Origin: Marinicella meishanensis
GTDB taxonomy: Bacteria; Pseudomonadota; Gammaproteobacteria; Xanthomonadales; Marinicellaceae
DNA: 64,000 nucleotides
Assembly (NCBI RefSeq): GCF_019931145.1
Contig: NZ_JAIOUV010000001.1
Span: forward strand, 186,001-250,000
Direction of reading: 5' to 3'
In this document: one piece after another, positions 16,475 to 27,192 of the stretch
Position numbering within the stretch: position 1 is the stretch's first letter
Layout: the number at the start of each line of letters is the position of its first letter
Notes under the pieces: model-generated
The model's database searches: none
Told to the model about the DNA's origin: nothing
The model's input: only the letters and a program-made list of their open reading frames with translations
Program-made: the position numbers and the translations under genes

Positions 16475-18784
16475 TTATTCTGCAGTTTGGGCGTTGGCTT
16501 CGGCGGCTTGGGCCTGGGCATGGGTCTGGGCATCGACGGCGGCAATTGCCACCATATTCACAATGCGGCGTACCGATGAAGACGGGTTCAACACATGGGC
16601 CGGTAATTGGGTGCCCATCAACATGGGACCCACCGTCACGCCTTGGGAAAAGTATCTTATCATGTTCAATGCCATGGTGGCGGCATCGAGGTTAGGCATC
16701 ACCAACAGGTTGGCTTGCTCGGCAAAGTTGGCATTGGGAAACACGTGGGCCCGGATGTTGGGCATCAGGGCGTATTCGGCATCCATTTCACCTTCCACCG
16801 CCAGTTCTGGCGCTTGCTGGCGGATGATCTGCAGCGCTTTGCGCATTTTTTCCGGGCTGTTGCCATCGCGGGTGCCGAAGTTGGAATAGGACATCAAAGC
16901 CACCCGAGGGGTTTTGCCAAAGGCTTTGACTTTTTCCGCCGCACTGAGTGCCATGTTGGCCACCTGTTCAGCGGTGGGGTTGGGATTGACGTTGGTGTCG
17001 GTGACGAAATAACTGCCCATGTCGGTGGCCACCGCCGACAAGCCTGATGGGGTCTGGTCTTTGAGGCCAATCACATCGATGATGTGTTGCAGCACTTTGT
17101 GAAAGCGCCCGGTCAAGCCGGCCAGCATGGCATCGGCTTCACCACGCTTGACCATCAAGGCAGCGATCACCGTGGTGCGGGTGCGAACGATGGCTTTGGC
17201 GATTTCCGGACTCACCCCTTGGCGTTCCATGATGCTGTGGTACAGCATCCAGTATGCTTTGAAGCGGGGGTCGTCTTGTGGGTTAACCAATTCAAAATCT
17301 CGACCAATTTCCAAATTCAAACCGATGCGCTTGATGCGCTGGTTGACCACCTCAGGGCGGCCGATCAGGATGGGGGTGGCCAGTTGGTCGTTGTTGACCA
17401 CTTGCACCGCCCGCAACACCCGTTCGTCTTCACCTTCGGCCATCACCACGCGCTTGCGGTCTTTGCGGGCGGCGTCGAACACCGGCCGCATCAACAAGCC
17501 ACTTTGGTAGACGAATTCATTGAGCTTGTGCTCATACTCGGCCATGTCCTCGATGTCGCGGGTGGCCACACCAGAATCCATCGCGGCTTGGGCCACGGCG
17601 GGGGCCACATGGATCAAGATGCGCGGATCAAAGGGTTGTGGAATCAAATATTCACGACCAAATTTCAATTCTTTGCCACCATAGGCTTTGGAACTGACTT
17701 CACTGACTTCCATGCGGGCCAACTGTGCCAGGGCATGCACACAGGCGGTTTTCATCGCCTCATTGATGTGCGTCGCGCCGACATCCAGAGCCCCGCGGAA
17801 AATGTAGGGGAAGCACAGCACGTTGTTGACTTGGTTGGGGAAATCCGAGCGACCGGTGGCGATGATCGCATCCGGCCGGGCTGCCAGCGCCACATCCGGC
17901 ATGATTTCTGGCACCGGGTTGGCCAAGGCCATGATCAAGGGATCTTTGGCCATGTTTTTAATCATTTCGGGTTTCAGCACCCCAGCGACCGACACGCCGA
18001 GGAACACATCGGCGCCATCCAAAGCCTCGGTCAGACTTTGTTGTTTGACGCCTTTGGCATACGCGCGTTTGCGGTCTGACTCCAGGTCTTCGCGGCCTTC
18101 GTACAACACCCCTGACGAATCCGACACGATGATGTGGTCCATGTTCATGCCCAGGGCCACCAACAGATCCAAACAGGCCATGCCGGCTGCGCCGGCCCCT
18201 GAGGTCACCAGTTTGACTTCGCTGATGTCTTTGCCAACCACATGCAGGGCATTGATCACCGCCGCGCCACAAATGATCGCGGTGCCGTGTTGGTCGTCAT
18301 GGAACACCGGCACCTTCATGCGTTTTTTCAGTTTTTCCTCGATGTAAAAACATTCCGGTGATTTGATGTCTTCGAGGTTGATGCCGCCGAAAGTCGGCTC
18401 CAATGAGGCGATGATGTCGATCAGTTTATCGGGGTCTTTTTCATCGATTTCGATGTCGAACACATCGATGCCGGCGAACTTCTTGAACAACACGCCTTTG
18501 CCTTCCATCACCGGCTTGGAAGCCAAAGGACCGATGTCACCCAAGCCCAACACCGCGGTGCCATTGCTGACCACCGCCACCATGTTGGCGCGTGAGGTGT
18601 AATCGGCGGCGGTGGCCGGATCTTCGGCAATCGCCATCGATGGCGCAGCCACGCCCGGGGAATAGGCCAATGCCAAATCCTGCTGTGTGGTCAACGCCTT
18701 GGTGGCGGTGATTTTTATTTTGCCAGGCCGTGGATTCTTGTGGTACTCCAAAGCCGCTTGCTTGATGTCTTCTCTGAGACTCAT
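16475..18784 (-). CDS. maeB: NADP-dependent malic enzyme, malic-PTA fusion type
   Basis: 769 residues from the ATG at 18784 ([16 protein letters not shown]), which has a GGGGGC stretch 6 bases upstream; an in-frame ATG at 18847 would add 21 unlikely residues. The malic enzyme part (1 to about 430) has [10 protein letters not shown], the NAD(P) site [16 protein letters not shown] and [15 protein letters not shown]. The C-terminal part (about 440-769) is a phosphotransacetylase-like domain ([30 protein letters not shown]) that is regulatory, not catalytic, in this family. It converts malate to pyruvate with NADPH. It lies directly before aceE, so pyruvate made here can feed straight into PDH; the genes are separated by five bases. 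Confidence 0.95.
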   Translation of the reverse strand: MSLREDIKQAALEYHKNPRPGKIKITATKALTTQQDLALAYSPGVAAPSMAIAEDPATAADYTSRANMVAVVSNGTAVLGLGDIGPLASKPVMEGKGVLFKKFAGIDVFDIEIDEKDPDKLIDIIASLEPTFGGINLEDIKSPECFYIEEKLKKRMKVPVFHDDQHGTAIICGAAVINALHVVGKDISEVKLVTSGAGAAGMACLDLLVALGMNMDHIIVSDSSGVLYEGREDLESDRKRAYAKGVKQQSLTEALDGADVFLGVSVAGVLKPEMIKNMAKDPLIMALANPVPEIMPDVALAARPDAIIATGRSDFPNQVNNVLCFPYIFRGALDVGATHINEAMKTACVHALAQLARMEVSEVSSKAYGGKELKFGREYLIPQPFDPRILIHVAPAVAQAAMDSGVATRDIEDMAEYEHKLNEFVYQSGLLMRPVFDAARKDRKRVVMAEGEDERVLRAVQVVNNDQLATPILIGRPEVVNQRIKRIGLNLEIGRDFELVNPQDDPRFKAYWMLYHSIMERQGVSPEIAKAIVRTRTTVIAALMVKRGEADAMLAGLTGRFHKVLQHIIDVIGLKDQTPSGLSAVATDMGSYFVTDTNVNPNPTAEQVANMALSAAEKVKAFGKTPRVALMSYSNFGTRDGNSPEKMRKALQIIRQQAPELAVEGEMDAEYALMPNIRAHVFPNANFAEQANLLVMPNLDAATMALNMIRYFSQGVTVGPMLMGTQLPAHVLNPSSSVRRIVNMVAIAAVDAQTHAQAQAAEANAQTAE

Positions 18785-18914
18785 GATGTTGCCCCCAACA
18801 TTGTCATTGAGACGACAACGCCCATGACTGAATTGGTGCCTCAGCATGAGCGTCGTTGTGTGTTACCGGTGCCCTTGCGATCCTGCAAGTTGGCCGGGTT
18901 TGTTTACCGTTGTA

Positions 18915-19940
18915 TTATGCTTGTTCGAGTTTGGACTCGTATTGTCCCATGGCCGCCAAACCGTTCATGCGGGCCCGGTGGGCCAGTTCCGCTTGGGCGG
19001 CTTGGACGTTGTCTTGTGGGTTGGCTCCCCACACTTTCAAAGCCGATGCTTGCAGCGCCCGACCATAAGAAAAACTCAGTGGCCAAGGCAAATCGCCCAG
19101 GCGGTTCATCGCATCCAAATGCTCGGTGGCTTCGATTTCTGATTGACCACCTGACAAGAACACGATGCCTGCCAACGAGGCTGGTACGGTGTTCAAGAAA
19201 CAATCCAAAGTGGCTTCGGCCACTTCATCGACATCGGCTTGTTCCGGACAATCGGCACCGGACACCACCATGCTGGATTTCAGGATACAGGCTTCCAGGA
19301 TCACGTTTTGCTCATACAGCTGGTCGAACAAGGTTTTCAAAGTCAACAAGGTGACTTCATAAGCGGTTTGGATGTCGTGGTCACCGTCCATCAGCACTTC
19401 AGGTTCTACCATGGGCACCAGGCCGGCTTCTTGACACAAGGCGGCATAGCGGGCCAAAGCATGGCAGTTGGCCTCGATGCAGGCTTGTGAAGGGTTGTCT
19501 TCAGCAATGGTGATCACCGCGCGCCATTTGGCGAAGCGGGCACCCAGTTCGTAGTATTCGTTCAAGCGATCGCGCAAACCGTCCAGACCTTCGGTGATTT
19601 TTTCACCCTCGAAACCGGCCATGGGGTGGGCGCCTTTGTCGACTTTGATGCCTGGAATCACGCCATTGTCACGCATGACGTCAACGAAAGATTTGCCTGC
19701 AGCCGAAGATTGACGCAAGGTTTCATCGAACAAGATCGCGCCCGAAATGTGTTCACCCAAATCCGGGGTGCTCAACAACATGTGGCGGTAATCACGGCGG
19801 TTTGGTTCGGTGCATTCCACCCCAATGCTGTCAAAGCGTTTTTGGCAGGTGCCGGTGCTTTCATCTATGGCCAAAATGCCGCGGCCGGCAGCCACCATGG
19901 CCGCCGCTGTTTCAATCATTTCATTCAGTTTGTCTGTCAT
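18915..19940 (-). CDS. fba: fructose-bisphosphate aldolase, class I
   Basis: 341 residues from the ATG at 19940, which has CAGGA about 9 bases upstream; a start at 19979 would add 13 residues with no ribosome site. It is the Schiff-base type also found in animals: GRGILAIDESTGT (about 20-32), FAKWRAVI (Lys of the substrate site), and LEACILKSSMV, whose Lys is the Schiff-base residue, then FLSGGQSEIEA and LSFSYGRALQ for the phosphate site. It cleaves fructose-1,6-bisphosphate to two triose phosphates. It follows pgk by 54 bases and precedes maeB by 130 bases. Confidence 0.93.
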   Translation of the reverse strand: MTDKLNEMIETAAAMVAAGRGILAIDESTGTCQKRFDSIGVECTEPNRRDYRHMLLSTPDLGEHISGAILFDETLRQSSAAGKSFVDVMRDNGVIPGIKVDKGAHPMAGFEGEKITEGLDGLRDRLNEYYELGARFAKWRAVITIAEDNPSQACIEANCHALARYAALCQEAGLVPMVEPEVLMDGDHDIQTAYEVTLLTLKTLFDQLYEQNVILEACILKSSMVVSGADCPEQADVDEVAEATLDCFLNTVPASLAGIVFLSGGQSEIEATEHLDAMNRLGDLPWPLSFSYGRALQASALKVWGANPQDNVQAAQAELAHRARMNGLAAMGQYESKLEQA

Positions 19941-19994
19941 GCTCAATTCCTGTGTTGTGTTCTTGTCGCCAAGATTCACTGTGGTTGTGTTCGT

Positions 19995-21170
19995 TTATTG
20001 GGCCATTTCTTCCAAAATGGCCACGGCAGGCAGTTTTTTGCCTTCCAAAAATTCCAGAAAAGCCCCACCGCCGGTGGAAATGTACGATAGTTTATCTGTT
20101 ATTTGATATTTATCAACCGCAGCAAGCGTATCTCCGCCTCCTGCCATAGAAAAAGCGTCACTTTCCGCAATTCCAAGGGCCAAAGTGCGGGTTCCTTCGC
20201 CAAATTGATCGAATTCGAAGACCCCCACCGGACCATTCCAAATCACGGTTTTGGCCGCTTGGGCCATTTCGGCATACATGGCGGCGGTCTTGGGACCGAT
20301 GTCCAATATCATTTCAAATGGGCCCACTTCAGCCACGTCCTTGATGATGCCCTGGGCGTCTTCGCTGAACGAGGTGGCCACCACCACATCCACCGGCACC
20401 GGGATTTCCTTTCCGGCTTGTTTGGCCTCATCCAACAACGATTGGGCCAAGGGAATCAAATCCGGTTCATGCAGGGACTTGCCCACCGGATGCCCGGCCG
20501 CGGCAATGAAGGTGTTGGCGATGCCACCACCGACGATCAACTGATCGACCTGCTCGAACAGGCTTTGCAGCACCGTCAATTTGGTCGACACTTTGGAGCC
20601 ACCCACAATCGCCATCATGGGCCGGGCGGGTTCATCCAAGCCCTGGGCCAAAGACTGCAACTCATGCGCCAACAAGGGACCGGCACATGCCACCGGGGCG
20701 AATTTGGCCACCCCATGGGTCGAAGCGTGGGCGCGGTGGGCGGTGCCAAAGGCATCCATCACAAACACATCGCACAGGGCCGCCAAGCGTTTGGCCAGGC
20801 CATCGTCATTGGCTTTCTCGCCGACATTGAAGCGGATGTTTTCCAACAACACCACTTCACCCGGCTCCACCGCAATGCCGCCATCCCAATCGGTGATCAG
20901 GTGCACCTGTTGGTTCAAAGCCAGGCTCAAATATTCGGCCACCGGGCGCAATGAAAAATTGGATTCAGGCTGACCCTCAGTGGGCCGGCCCAGGTGTGAC
21001 ATCAGCATCACCGCCGCGCCTTGTTTCAAAGCCATTTTGATGGTGGGCAAAGACGCCAAAATGCGTTGGTCACTGGTGACCACGCCATTTTTGACGGGGA
21101 CATTCAAATCTTGCCTGATCAACACTTTCCGGTTGGTCAAGTCTTGATCGGCCATTAACTTCACGTTCAT
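19995..21170 (-). CDS. pgk: phosphoglycerate kinase
   Basis: 391 residues, normal length. It transfers phosphate between 1,3-bisphosphoglycerate and ADP. Motifs: [14 protein letters not shown] (about 17-30), [12 protein letters not shown] (about 56-67), VDAFGTAHR(A)H (about 137-146), GGSKVSTKL (about 190-198), and the nucleotide site [10 protein letters not shown] near residue 350. It lies 25 bases downstream of gap and 54 upstream of fba, the common gap-pgk-fba order but without pyk. Confidence 0.97.
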   Translation of the reverse strand: MNVKLMADQDLTNRKVLIRQDLNVPVKNGVVTSDQRILASLPTIKMALKQGAAVMLMSHLGRPTEGQPESNFSLRPVAEYLSLALNQQVHLITDWDGGIAVEPGEVVLLENIRFNVGEKANDDGLAKRLAALCDVFVMDAFGTAHRAHASTHGVAKFAPVACAGPLLAHELQSLAQGLDEPARPMMAIVGGSKVSTKLTVLQSLFEQVDQLIVGGGIANTFIAAAGHPVGKSLHEPDLIPLAQSLLDEAKQAGKEIPVPVDVVVATSFSEDAQGIIKDVAEVGPFEMILDIGPKTAAMYAEMAQAAKTVIWNGPVGVFEFDQFGEGTRTLALGIAESDAFSMAGGGDTLAAVDKYQITDKLSYISTGGGAFLEFLEGKKLPAVAILEEMAQ

Positions 21171-21195
21171 TTGTTTCTACCTGTTCAGTGATTAC

Positions 21196-22200
21196 TCACG
21201 GTGCTTGCATCAATGCCACACTGACATCCAACATGCGGTTGGCAAAACCCCATTCATTGTCATACCAGGCCAGCACTTTGACCAAATTGCCATTGTTGAC
21301 TTTGGTCATGCCGGCATCAAAGATGGAAGACGCCGGATGGTGGTTAAAATCTGAGGAGACCAGCGGTTGATCACAGTACGCCAGCACCGAGGATTGTTCA
21401 GCCGCCAATTTTACCACTTCATTGACCGCTGCGACCGAAGTTTCTTGGCTGGCCACAAAAGTCAGGTCAACCGCCGAGACATTGACGGTGGGGATGCGCA
21501 TGGCATAGCCGTCCAACTTGCCATCCAATTCCGGCAACACCAAACCAACCGCAGCGGCAGCCCCGGTCTTGGTCGGAATCTGATTCAAGGCAGCACTGCG
21601 GGCGCGGCGCAAGTCTTTGTGGTAGCTGTCACCCAGCACCTGGTCGTTGGTGTAGGCGTGGATGGTGGTCATCAAGCCCGACTCAATGCCGATTTGCTGA
21701 TGCAGCACTTGGGCCAAAGGTGCCAAACAATTGGTGGTGCATGAGGCGTTCGAAATCACCTCATGACTGGCTTGTAAAATGCCGTGATTGACCTCATAGA
21801 CCACGGTGGCATCGACCCCAGTTCCCGGTGCCGAAATGATGACTTTTTTGGCCCCAGCTGCCAGGTGTTTGACGGCCAATTCGCGGCTGCGAAATTTGCC
21901 GGTGCATTCCAACACCACATCGACACCCAATTCGCCCCAAGGCAAAGTGGCTGGATCGGCTGCCGCCAGCAAGCGGATGCGGTCACCATTGACCAACAAA
22001 TCATCACCGGACAAACCCACCTCGGCTTGAAACGGCCCGTGGGTGGTGTCATGGCGGGTCAAATGAGCCATCGCCTCGTGGTCGCCCAAGTCGTTGATGG
22101 CGACAATTTTCAAGTTGTCATGCTTTTGGTATTCGTACAGAGCGCGCAGGATGCAACGACCGACCCGGCCGTAGCCATTGATGGCAATTCTTATCGTCAT
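21196..22200 (-). CDS. gap: type I glyceraldehyde-3-phosphate dehydrogenase
   Basis: 334 residues. It has the NAD fold [17 protein letters not shown] at the N-terminus, catalytic Cys154 in SNASCTTNC, the HAYTNDQ motif with the catalytic His, and [12 protein letters not shown] near the end. The HAYTNDQ and GAAAAVG...LPEL segments are those of GAPDH, while [11 protein letters not shown] and the overall N-terminus also recall erythrose-4-phosphate dehydrogenase (Epd). Position before pgk and the HAYTNDQ motif favour GAPDH, but Epd activity cannot be excluded. First gene of the carbon cluster; the promoter should be in 22201-22345. Confidence 0.9.
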   Translation of the reverse strand: MTIRIAINGYGRVGRCILRALYEYQKHDNLKIVAINDLGDHEAMAHLTRHDTTHGPFQAEVGLSGDDLLVNGDRIRLLAAADPATLPWGELGVDVVLECTGKFRSRELAVKHLAAGAKKVIISAPGTGVDATVVYEVNHGILQASHEVISNASCTTNCLAPLAQVLHQQIGIESGLMTTIHAYTNDQVLGDSYHKDLRRARSAALNQIPTKTGAAAAVGLVLPELDGKLDGYAMRIPTVNVSAVDLTFVASQETSVAAVNEVVKLAAEQSSVLAYCDQPLVSSDFNHHPASSIFDAGMTKVNNGNLVKVLAWYDNEWGFANRMLDVSVALMQAP

Positions 22201-22345
22201 TTTCTTCTCTTTAATTTCTGCTTTTGATGATTAATTATTGTCGGTTATTTCACAGGCGGACTCAAGCCATGCCATGAAATAACCACCCACCTTATGTGCA
22301 AAAGCAGTGCGGCCAACGACCGAGCAGGCGGCTGGCCTGCCTGGA

Positions 22346-23866
22346 TCAGCGATTGAACACAACCCGGCCTGATTTCACATCGGCCATGAATTCGGCCAAT
22401 TCTTGCTTAACCACCGGTGCCAGGTAATACAGCCCAATGATGTTGGGGAACGACATGGCCAAGGTCATGGCAAAAGAAAACCCAATGACCGCACCCAAAT
22501 CCAAGGTCGAGCCAATCACCACAAACAGCAGAAAAATGACTTTGAAGGTGTTTTCTTGGGTTTTGTTTTCTCCAAACAAGTAAGTCCAGGCACGCACCCC
22601 GTAGTATGACCAAGAAATCATGGTCGAGAAGGCAAACAATATGGCCGCCACCGTGAGCACATAGGGGAACCACGAAACCGCACTGGCAAACGCATTGGAA
22701 GTCAGCGGGATGCCTTGTAAACCGGTGCTGTCATCCAATGATCCGGTGATCACAATCACCAACGCAGTGACGGTACAGACCAACACGGTGTCAATGAATG
22801 GTTCATACAAGGCCACCAGGCCTTCGGTTACTGGCCGATCGGTTTTCACCGCAGAATGGGCAATCGCGGCCGAGCCGATGCCGGCCTCGTTGGAAAACGC
22901 CGCCCGCTGAAAGCCCACCACCATCACCCCAATCACCCCACCAAGGGCGGCACTTGGGTTGAACGCACCGTGAAAAATTTGCCCCATGGCCCAAGCCAGC
23001 CGGTCGCCATTCATGCCAATCACCACCAAGCCAGTGATGACATATATCAAGCCCATGATCGGCACCAGCTTGGACGTGACCCGGGCGATGCTCTTGATGC
23101 CACCCAGTATGGTGATGCCGGTCAGGGTGGCCAGCAGCAAACCGAACAACCACCCTTTGCCGGCCATCACACCATCGGCGCCACCGGTGATGTTTTGCAG
23201 TTGGGCGAACGATTGGTTGGCTTGGAACATGTTGCCCCCACCCAAAGCGGCGCCCACACACAAAATGGCAAACATCACCGCCAACACCCGACCCAAACCC
23301 GCATGCCCATTTTCTGCAAAGCCTTTGGACAAGTAACGCATGGGACCACCGGCCACCGTGCCATCGGCATGCACATCGCGGTACTTCACCCCCAATGTGC
23401 ATTCCACGAACTTGGACGACATGCCCAACAGACCGGCCACGATCATCCAGAAGGTGGCACCGGGACCACCGATGCTGACGGCCGTGGCCACCCCGGCAAT
23501 GTTGCCCAATCCCACGGTGCCGGACACGGCGGTGGACAATGCCTGGAAATGGGTGACTTCACCGTCCGCTTTGGAAGTGTCGTACTGACCGCGAATCAAT
23601 TTCATGCCCACCCCAAATGAGCGCAGGTTGATGAATTTGAAATAAACCGTGAAAAAAGTCGCCGCCACCACCAACCAGATCACGATGAATGGCGCACTGC
23701 CCACCAACGGAATGGGGATTTGGGTCATGAAAAAGGCATCAATCGCATTGGCCACCGGGGTCAAAAACTCATTGATGGTTTGGTCAATACCAACAGCAGC
23801 GGCTGGCTGACTGGCCAGCAGCATGGTGGTCACAAAAATCAGGGTGGGGCGAAAATGGGCAATCAT
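22346..23866 (-). CDS. sodium:alanine/glycine symporter, AGCS family
   Basis: 506 residues with about 10-11 hydrophobic helices. Family signatures are clear: FFTVYFKFINLRSFGVG (about 71-87), FQALSTAVSGTVGLGNIAGVATAVSIGGPGA (about 105-135) and GFQRAAFSNEAGIGSAAIAHSA (about 318-339). It imports alanine, glycine or related amino acids with sodium across the inner membrane. A hydrophobic N-terminal segment may be an extra helix. It is the downstream member of a tandem pair; the terminator at 23911 separates it from its paralogue. Confidence 0.93.
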   Translation of the reverse strand: MIAHFRPTLIFVTTMLLASQPAAAVGIDQTINEFLTPVANAIDAFFMTQIPIPLVGSAPFIVIWLVVAATFFTVYFKFINLRSFGVGMKLIRGQYDTSKADGEVTHFQALSTAVSGTVGLGNIAGVATAVSIGGPGATFWMIVAGLLGMSSKFVECTLGVKYRDVHADGTVAGGPMRYLSKGFAENGHAGLGRVLAVMFAILCVGAALGGGNMFQANQSFAQLQNITGGADGVMAGKGWLFGLLLATLTGITILGGIKSIARVTSKLVPIMGLIYVITGLVVIGMNGDRLAWAMGQIFHGAFNPSAALGGVIGVMVVGFQRAAFSNEAGIGSAAIAHSAVKTDRPVTEGLVALYEPFIDTVLVCTVTALVIVITGSLDDSTGLQGIPLTSNAFASAVSWFPYVLTVAAILFAFSTMISWSYYGVRAWTYLFGENKTQENTFKVIFLLFVVIGSTLDLGAVIGFSFAMTLAMSFPNIIGLYYLAPVVKQELAEFMADVKSGRVVFNR

Positions 23867-23910
23867 GGCAAGCTCCAGTCAGCTGTTATCAAGTCCCTAT
23901 ATTCTGACAC

Positions 23911-23936
23911 AAAAAAGCCCAACCGGGGTTGGGCTT
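23911..23936 (-). terminator. Rho-independent terminator between the two AGCS genes
   Basis: On the minus strand AAGCCCAACC-CC-GGTTGGGCTT is followed by TTTT, 28 bases past the stop of the 23964-25472 gene. The pair is therefore probably two transcription units. Confidence 0.85.
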
Positions 23937-23963
23937 GATGCATGGCTTTTGGGTATCCAAGCT

Positions 23964-25472
23964 TCAGGATGACGGTTTGATTTCACCGGATTTGATTTTG
24001 GCCATGTAATTGGTCAATTCACGTTTGACCACAGGCGCCAAGAAATACAGGCCGATCAGGTTGGGGATCGACATGGCGAAAATCATCGCATCCGAAAAGC
24101 CGATGACCGCGGTCAGGCTCATGGATGAACCGATCACGATGAAACCCAGGAACATGATGTGGTAGGCCAGATCCACACTTTTGCCGTGACCAAACAAGAA
24201 GTTGAACGAACGCAGACCATAATAGGACCAGGCCAACATGGTGGAAAAAGCGAACAACACAGCGGCCAGGGTCAACACATACGGGAACCAAGAGATGGCC
24301 GAACCAAAGGCCGCAGAGGTCAGGGCGATGCCTTGACCAGCAGTGGGGGCTTCGGGAATGAAACCAGCAATGCCAATCACCAAAGCGGTGATGGTACAGA
24401 CCACCACGGTGTCGATGAATGGCTCATACAAGGCCACCAATCCTTCGGTGACGGGATGATCGGTTTTCACTGCCGAATGGGCGATTGAAGCCGAACCAAT
24501 ACCGGCCTCATTGGAGAAGGCCGCCCGTTGGAAACCGACGATCAACACACCGACCAAGCCACCAAACGCAGACTGGGCCGAAAATGCACCGTCAATGATG
24601 GCGCCAAAGGCCGCAGGCACATGATCCAGGTTCATGAAAATCACCACCAAACCGGTGATCACATACAACACACCCATGAATGGCACCAAGCGGGCAGTCA
24701 CTTTACCGATGCTTTTGATGCCACCAATCACGGTGATGCCGACCAAGGCAGCCACCACCACACCGAACACCCAGCCGTGCTGGGCCAAGAATGATCCCTC
24801 ACCACCAGTGACACTGACCACTTGCTCCAAGGCTTGGTTGACTTGGAACATGTTGCCACCACCGAATGAACCACCGATACAACAAATGGCAAAAATCACC
24901 GCCAGCACTTTACCGAATCCACCCATGCCTTTTTCGGCAAAGCCTTTGGTCAAATATTTCATCGGCCCACCGTGCACATGGCCATTGGGCAACACGTCGC
25001 GGTATTTCACCCCCAGGGTACACTCGACAAACTTGGTCGACATGCCCAAAAAGCCACAGACGATCATCCAGAACGTGGCCCCGGCACCACCGATGCCGAC
25101 GGCCGCGGCCACCCCGGCGATGTTGCCCAAGCCCACGGTGCCTGACAATGCCGTTGACAAGGCTTGGAAGTGGCTCACCTCGCCAGGCGCATTGGAATAA
25201 TCATACTTGCCCCGCATCAAGGCAAAGCCATGGCGGAAGGAACGCAGGTTGATGAACTTAAAGTAGACCGTAAAGAAGGTCGCAGCTACCACCAACCAAA
25301 TGACCACCCAGGGTACGGTGGTGCCAAAGAACGGAATGGTGGCAAAAATGATGTTGGTGAATTCGTTCAGATAAGGACCCACGGCGTTGTTGATCCGATC
25401 GTCCAAAGTGTCGGCTTGCACCAGACCCGACAGGGTCAATAGCAGGGCGGTTAGTTTCAGTTTGATGTTCAT
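23964..25472 (-). CDS. sodium:alanine/glycine symporter, AGCS family (paralogue)
   Basis: 502 residues, strongly similar to the neighbour at 22346-23866 throughout, including FINLRSF, ALSTALSGTVGLGNIAGVAAAV and QRAAFSNEAGIGSASIAHSA. It starts with a signal-like hydrophobic stretch (MNIKLKLTALLLTLSGLVQA). The tandem arrangement indicates local duplication; the two differ mainly at the N-terminus, the periplasmic loops and the C-terminus, so substrate preference may differ. Confidence 0.93.
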   Translation of the reverse strand: MNIKLKLTALLLTLSGLVQADTLDDRINNAVGPYLNEFTNIIFATIPFFGTTVPWVVIWLVVAATFFTVYFKFINLRSFRHGFALMRGKYDYSNAPGEVSHFQALSTALSGTVGLGNIAGVAAAVGIGGAGATFWMIVCGFLGMSTKFVECTLGVKYRDVLPNGHVHGGPMKYLTKGFAEKGMGGFGKVLAVIFAICCIGGSFGGGNMFQVNQALEQVVSVTGGEGSFLAQHGWVFGVVVAALVGITVIGGIKSIGKVTARLVPFMGVLYVITGLVVIFMNLDHVPAAFGAIIDGAFSAQSAFGGLVGVLIVGFQRAAFSNEAGIGSASIAHSAVKTDHPVTEGLVALYEPFIDTVVVCTITALVIGIAGFIPEAPTAGQGIALTSAAFGSAISWFPYVLTLAAVLFAFSTMLAWSYYGLRSFNFLFGHGKSVDLAYHIMFLGFIVIGSSMSLTAVIGFSDAMIFAMSIPNLIGLYFLAPVVKRELTNYMAKIKSGEIKPSS

Positions 25473-25588
25473 GTTGTTCCCGGAATGGTTGATGGACTGG
25501 TGGGGTCTCTGCTGTTGTGGTTATCGACCCAGCACCGCGATATCGGCCAACATCATAACTGGTTTTTCACAGTTGCGGTAGGTCCAAG

Positions 25589-26035
25589 CTAATTTTTCAA
25601 CTCAATGATCAGTTCATCGCCGGGTTGAAAACCGTATTGTTCACTCAAGCCGGCATTGATTTCCAGCACGTATTTGGCGGGTCTGACACTGGGATAATTG
25701 GGACAGCGGGTGGTGGTGTTTTTACAGGGAGGGGTCCGTTCACTGATGTTGATCAGTTTGCGGTTTTGATCAAAATACAAAATGTCCAGGGGAATCAGGG
25801 TGTTTTTCATCCAAAAAGCCAAAGGCTGTGGCTGCGGGAAGATGAACAACATGCCGGCATCACTGGCCATGTTTTCGCGGAACATCAACCCCATGGCCCG
25901 GCTTTGGTTGTCATTGGCCACTTCCACGTCAAAAGTCTGTCCTTTCAATGTCACCCGGTTTTGGGCAGGCTGGCAGCCACACAAAAGCAAAATCAGCAGG
26001 CCAAGCAGTGCGTTTTTTTTCATCTTCAAAGACAT
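25589..26035 (-). CDS. DUF192 family lipoprotein
   Basis: 148 residues from the ATG at 26035; GTG at 26065 and ATG at 26023 are alternatives and none has a good ribosome site. The N-terminus is a lipoprotein signal with lipobox LLCGC, so the protein is probably membrane anchored. The body matches DUF192: RAMGLMFRENMASDAGMLF, LAFWMKNTLIPLDILYFD, and a C-terminal VLEINAGLSEQYGFQPGD. DUF192 proteins are small beta-rich exported proteins of unknown role. It diverges from pilT, with 75 bases between. Confidence 0.85.
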   Translation of the reverse strand: MSLKMKKNALLGLLILLLCGCQPAQNRVTLKGQTFDVEVANDNQSRAMGLMFRENMASDAGMLFIFPQPQPLAFWMKNTLIPLDILYFDQNRKLINISERTPPCKNTTTRCPNYPSVRPAKYVLEINAGLSEQYGFQPGDELIIELKN

Positions 26036-26110
26036 TTTTTTATCGAGTAAACTGGAATTTATCACTTAACAAAGCTAAACTCAATACAAGTTAATTGATA
26101 GGGTTTTCAA

Positions 26111-27148
26111 GTGGATATAGCGGAGTTATTAGCCTTTACCGTAAAAAACAAAGCCTCTGATTTGCATTTGTCAGCAGGTTTGCCACCCATGATTCGTGTC
26201 GATGGGGACGTGCGCAGAATCAATTTACCCCCGTTGGAGCACAAAGAGCTGCACGACATGATCTATGACATCATGAACGACTACCAACGCAAAGAGTTTG
26301 AAGAAACCTTTGAAATTGACTTCTCATTCGAAATTCCTGGACTGGCCCGTTTCCGGGTCAACGCCTTCAACCAAAACCGCGGTTGTGGCGGCGTGTTCCG
26401 AACCATTCCCACGGAAATCCTGACCTTTGAAGACCTGAACTGTCCGGCCATTTTCAAAGATTTGATCGACGTGCCGCGGGGCTTGATCCTGGTGACCGGA
26501 CCCACCGGTTCGGGTAAATCCACCACCCTGGCGGCGATGATTGATTACCTCAACAAGAAAGAACACGGTCACATCCTGACCATTGAGGATCCGATCGAGT
26601 TTGTGCACACCAGTAACAAGTGTCTGATCAACCAGCGTGAGGTGCATCGCGACACCAAGAGTTTTGAAAACGCCTTGCGTTCAGCCTTGCGTGAAGACCC
26701 TGACATCATCCTGGTGGGTGAGCTGCGGGACTTGGAGACCATCCGTCTGGCCCTGACCGCGGCGGAAACCGGTCACTTGGTGTTCGGCACCTTGCACACC
26801 ACCTCAGCGGCCAAAACCATTGACCGGATCATTGACGTGTTCCCCGCCGGGGAAAAACCGATGGTGCGTTCCATGCTGTCAGAGTCCCTTAGGGCAGTGG
26901 TGGCCCAAACCCTGATCAAACGGGTCGGTGGCGGCCGGGTGGCGGCGCATGAAATCATGGTTGGCATCCCGGCGATCAGAAACCTGATTCGGGAAGACAA
27001 AGTGGCGCAAATGTATTCATCCATTCAAACCGGTCAATCGGTTGGCATGCAGACCCTTGATCAGTGCTTGATCGAGCTGGTGCGCAAAGGTTTGATTTCC
27101 AAAGCCCAAGCCCGTTCACGGGCGGTTAAGAAGACTGATTTTGATTGA
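26111..27148 (+). CDS. pilT: type IV pilus retraction ATPase PilT
   Basis: 345 residues, starting at GTG (26111). Walker A is GPTGSGKSTT (about 130-139). The Asp box is HILTIEDPIEFVH, Walker B DIILVGELRD, and the His box HLVFGTLHTTSAAKTIDRIIDVFP. The N-terminal PAS-like domain starts ASDLHLSAGLPPMIRVDG. It depolymerises the pilus for twitching motility as a cytoplasmic hexamer. The usual AIRNLIRE motif needed for retraction is present near residue 290. It is followed 44 bases later by pilU, the standard pair. Confidence 0.97.
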   Translation: MDIAELLAFTVKNKASDLHLSAGLPPMIRVDGDVRRINLPPLEHKELHDMIYDIMNDYQRKEFEETFEIDFSFEIPGLARFRVNAFNQNRGCGGVFRTIPTEILTFEDLNCPAIFKDLIDVPRGLILVTGPTGSGKSTTLAAMIDYLNKKEHGHILTIEDPIEFVHTSNKCLINQREVHRDTKSFENALRSALREDPDIILVGELRDLETIRLALTAAETGHLVFGTLHTTSAAKTIDRIIDVFPAGEKPMVRSMLSESLRAVVAQTLIKRVGGGRVAAHEIMVGIPAIRNLIREDKVAQMYSSIQTGQSVGMQTLDQCLIELVRKGLISKAQARSRAVKKTDFD

Positions 27149-27192
27149 TCCGAATCGGCATGCGGGCTTAACCAAACAACACAGGAGCAACC

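Noticed and set aside
17084-18079. Plus-strand ORF of 331 residues
   Set aside because: Antisense to maeB, a clear full-length malic enzyme; it is a by-product of codon bias.
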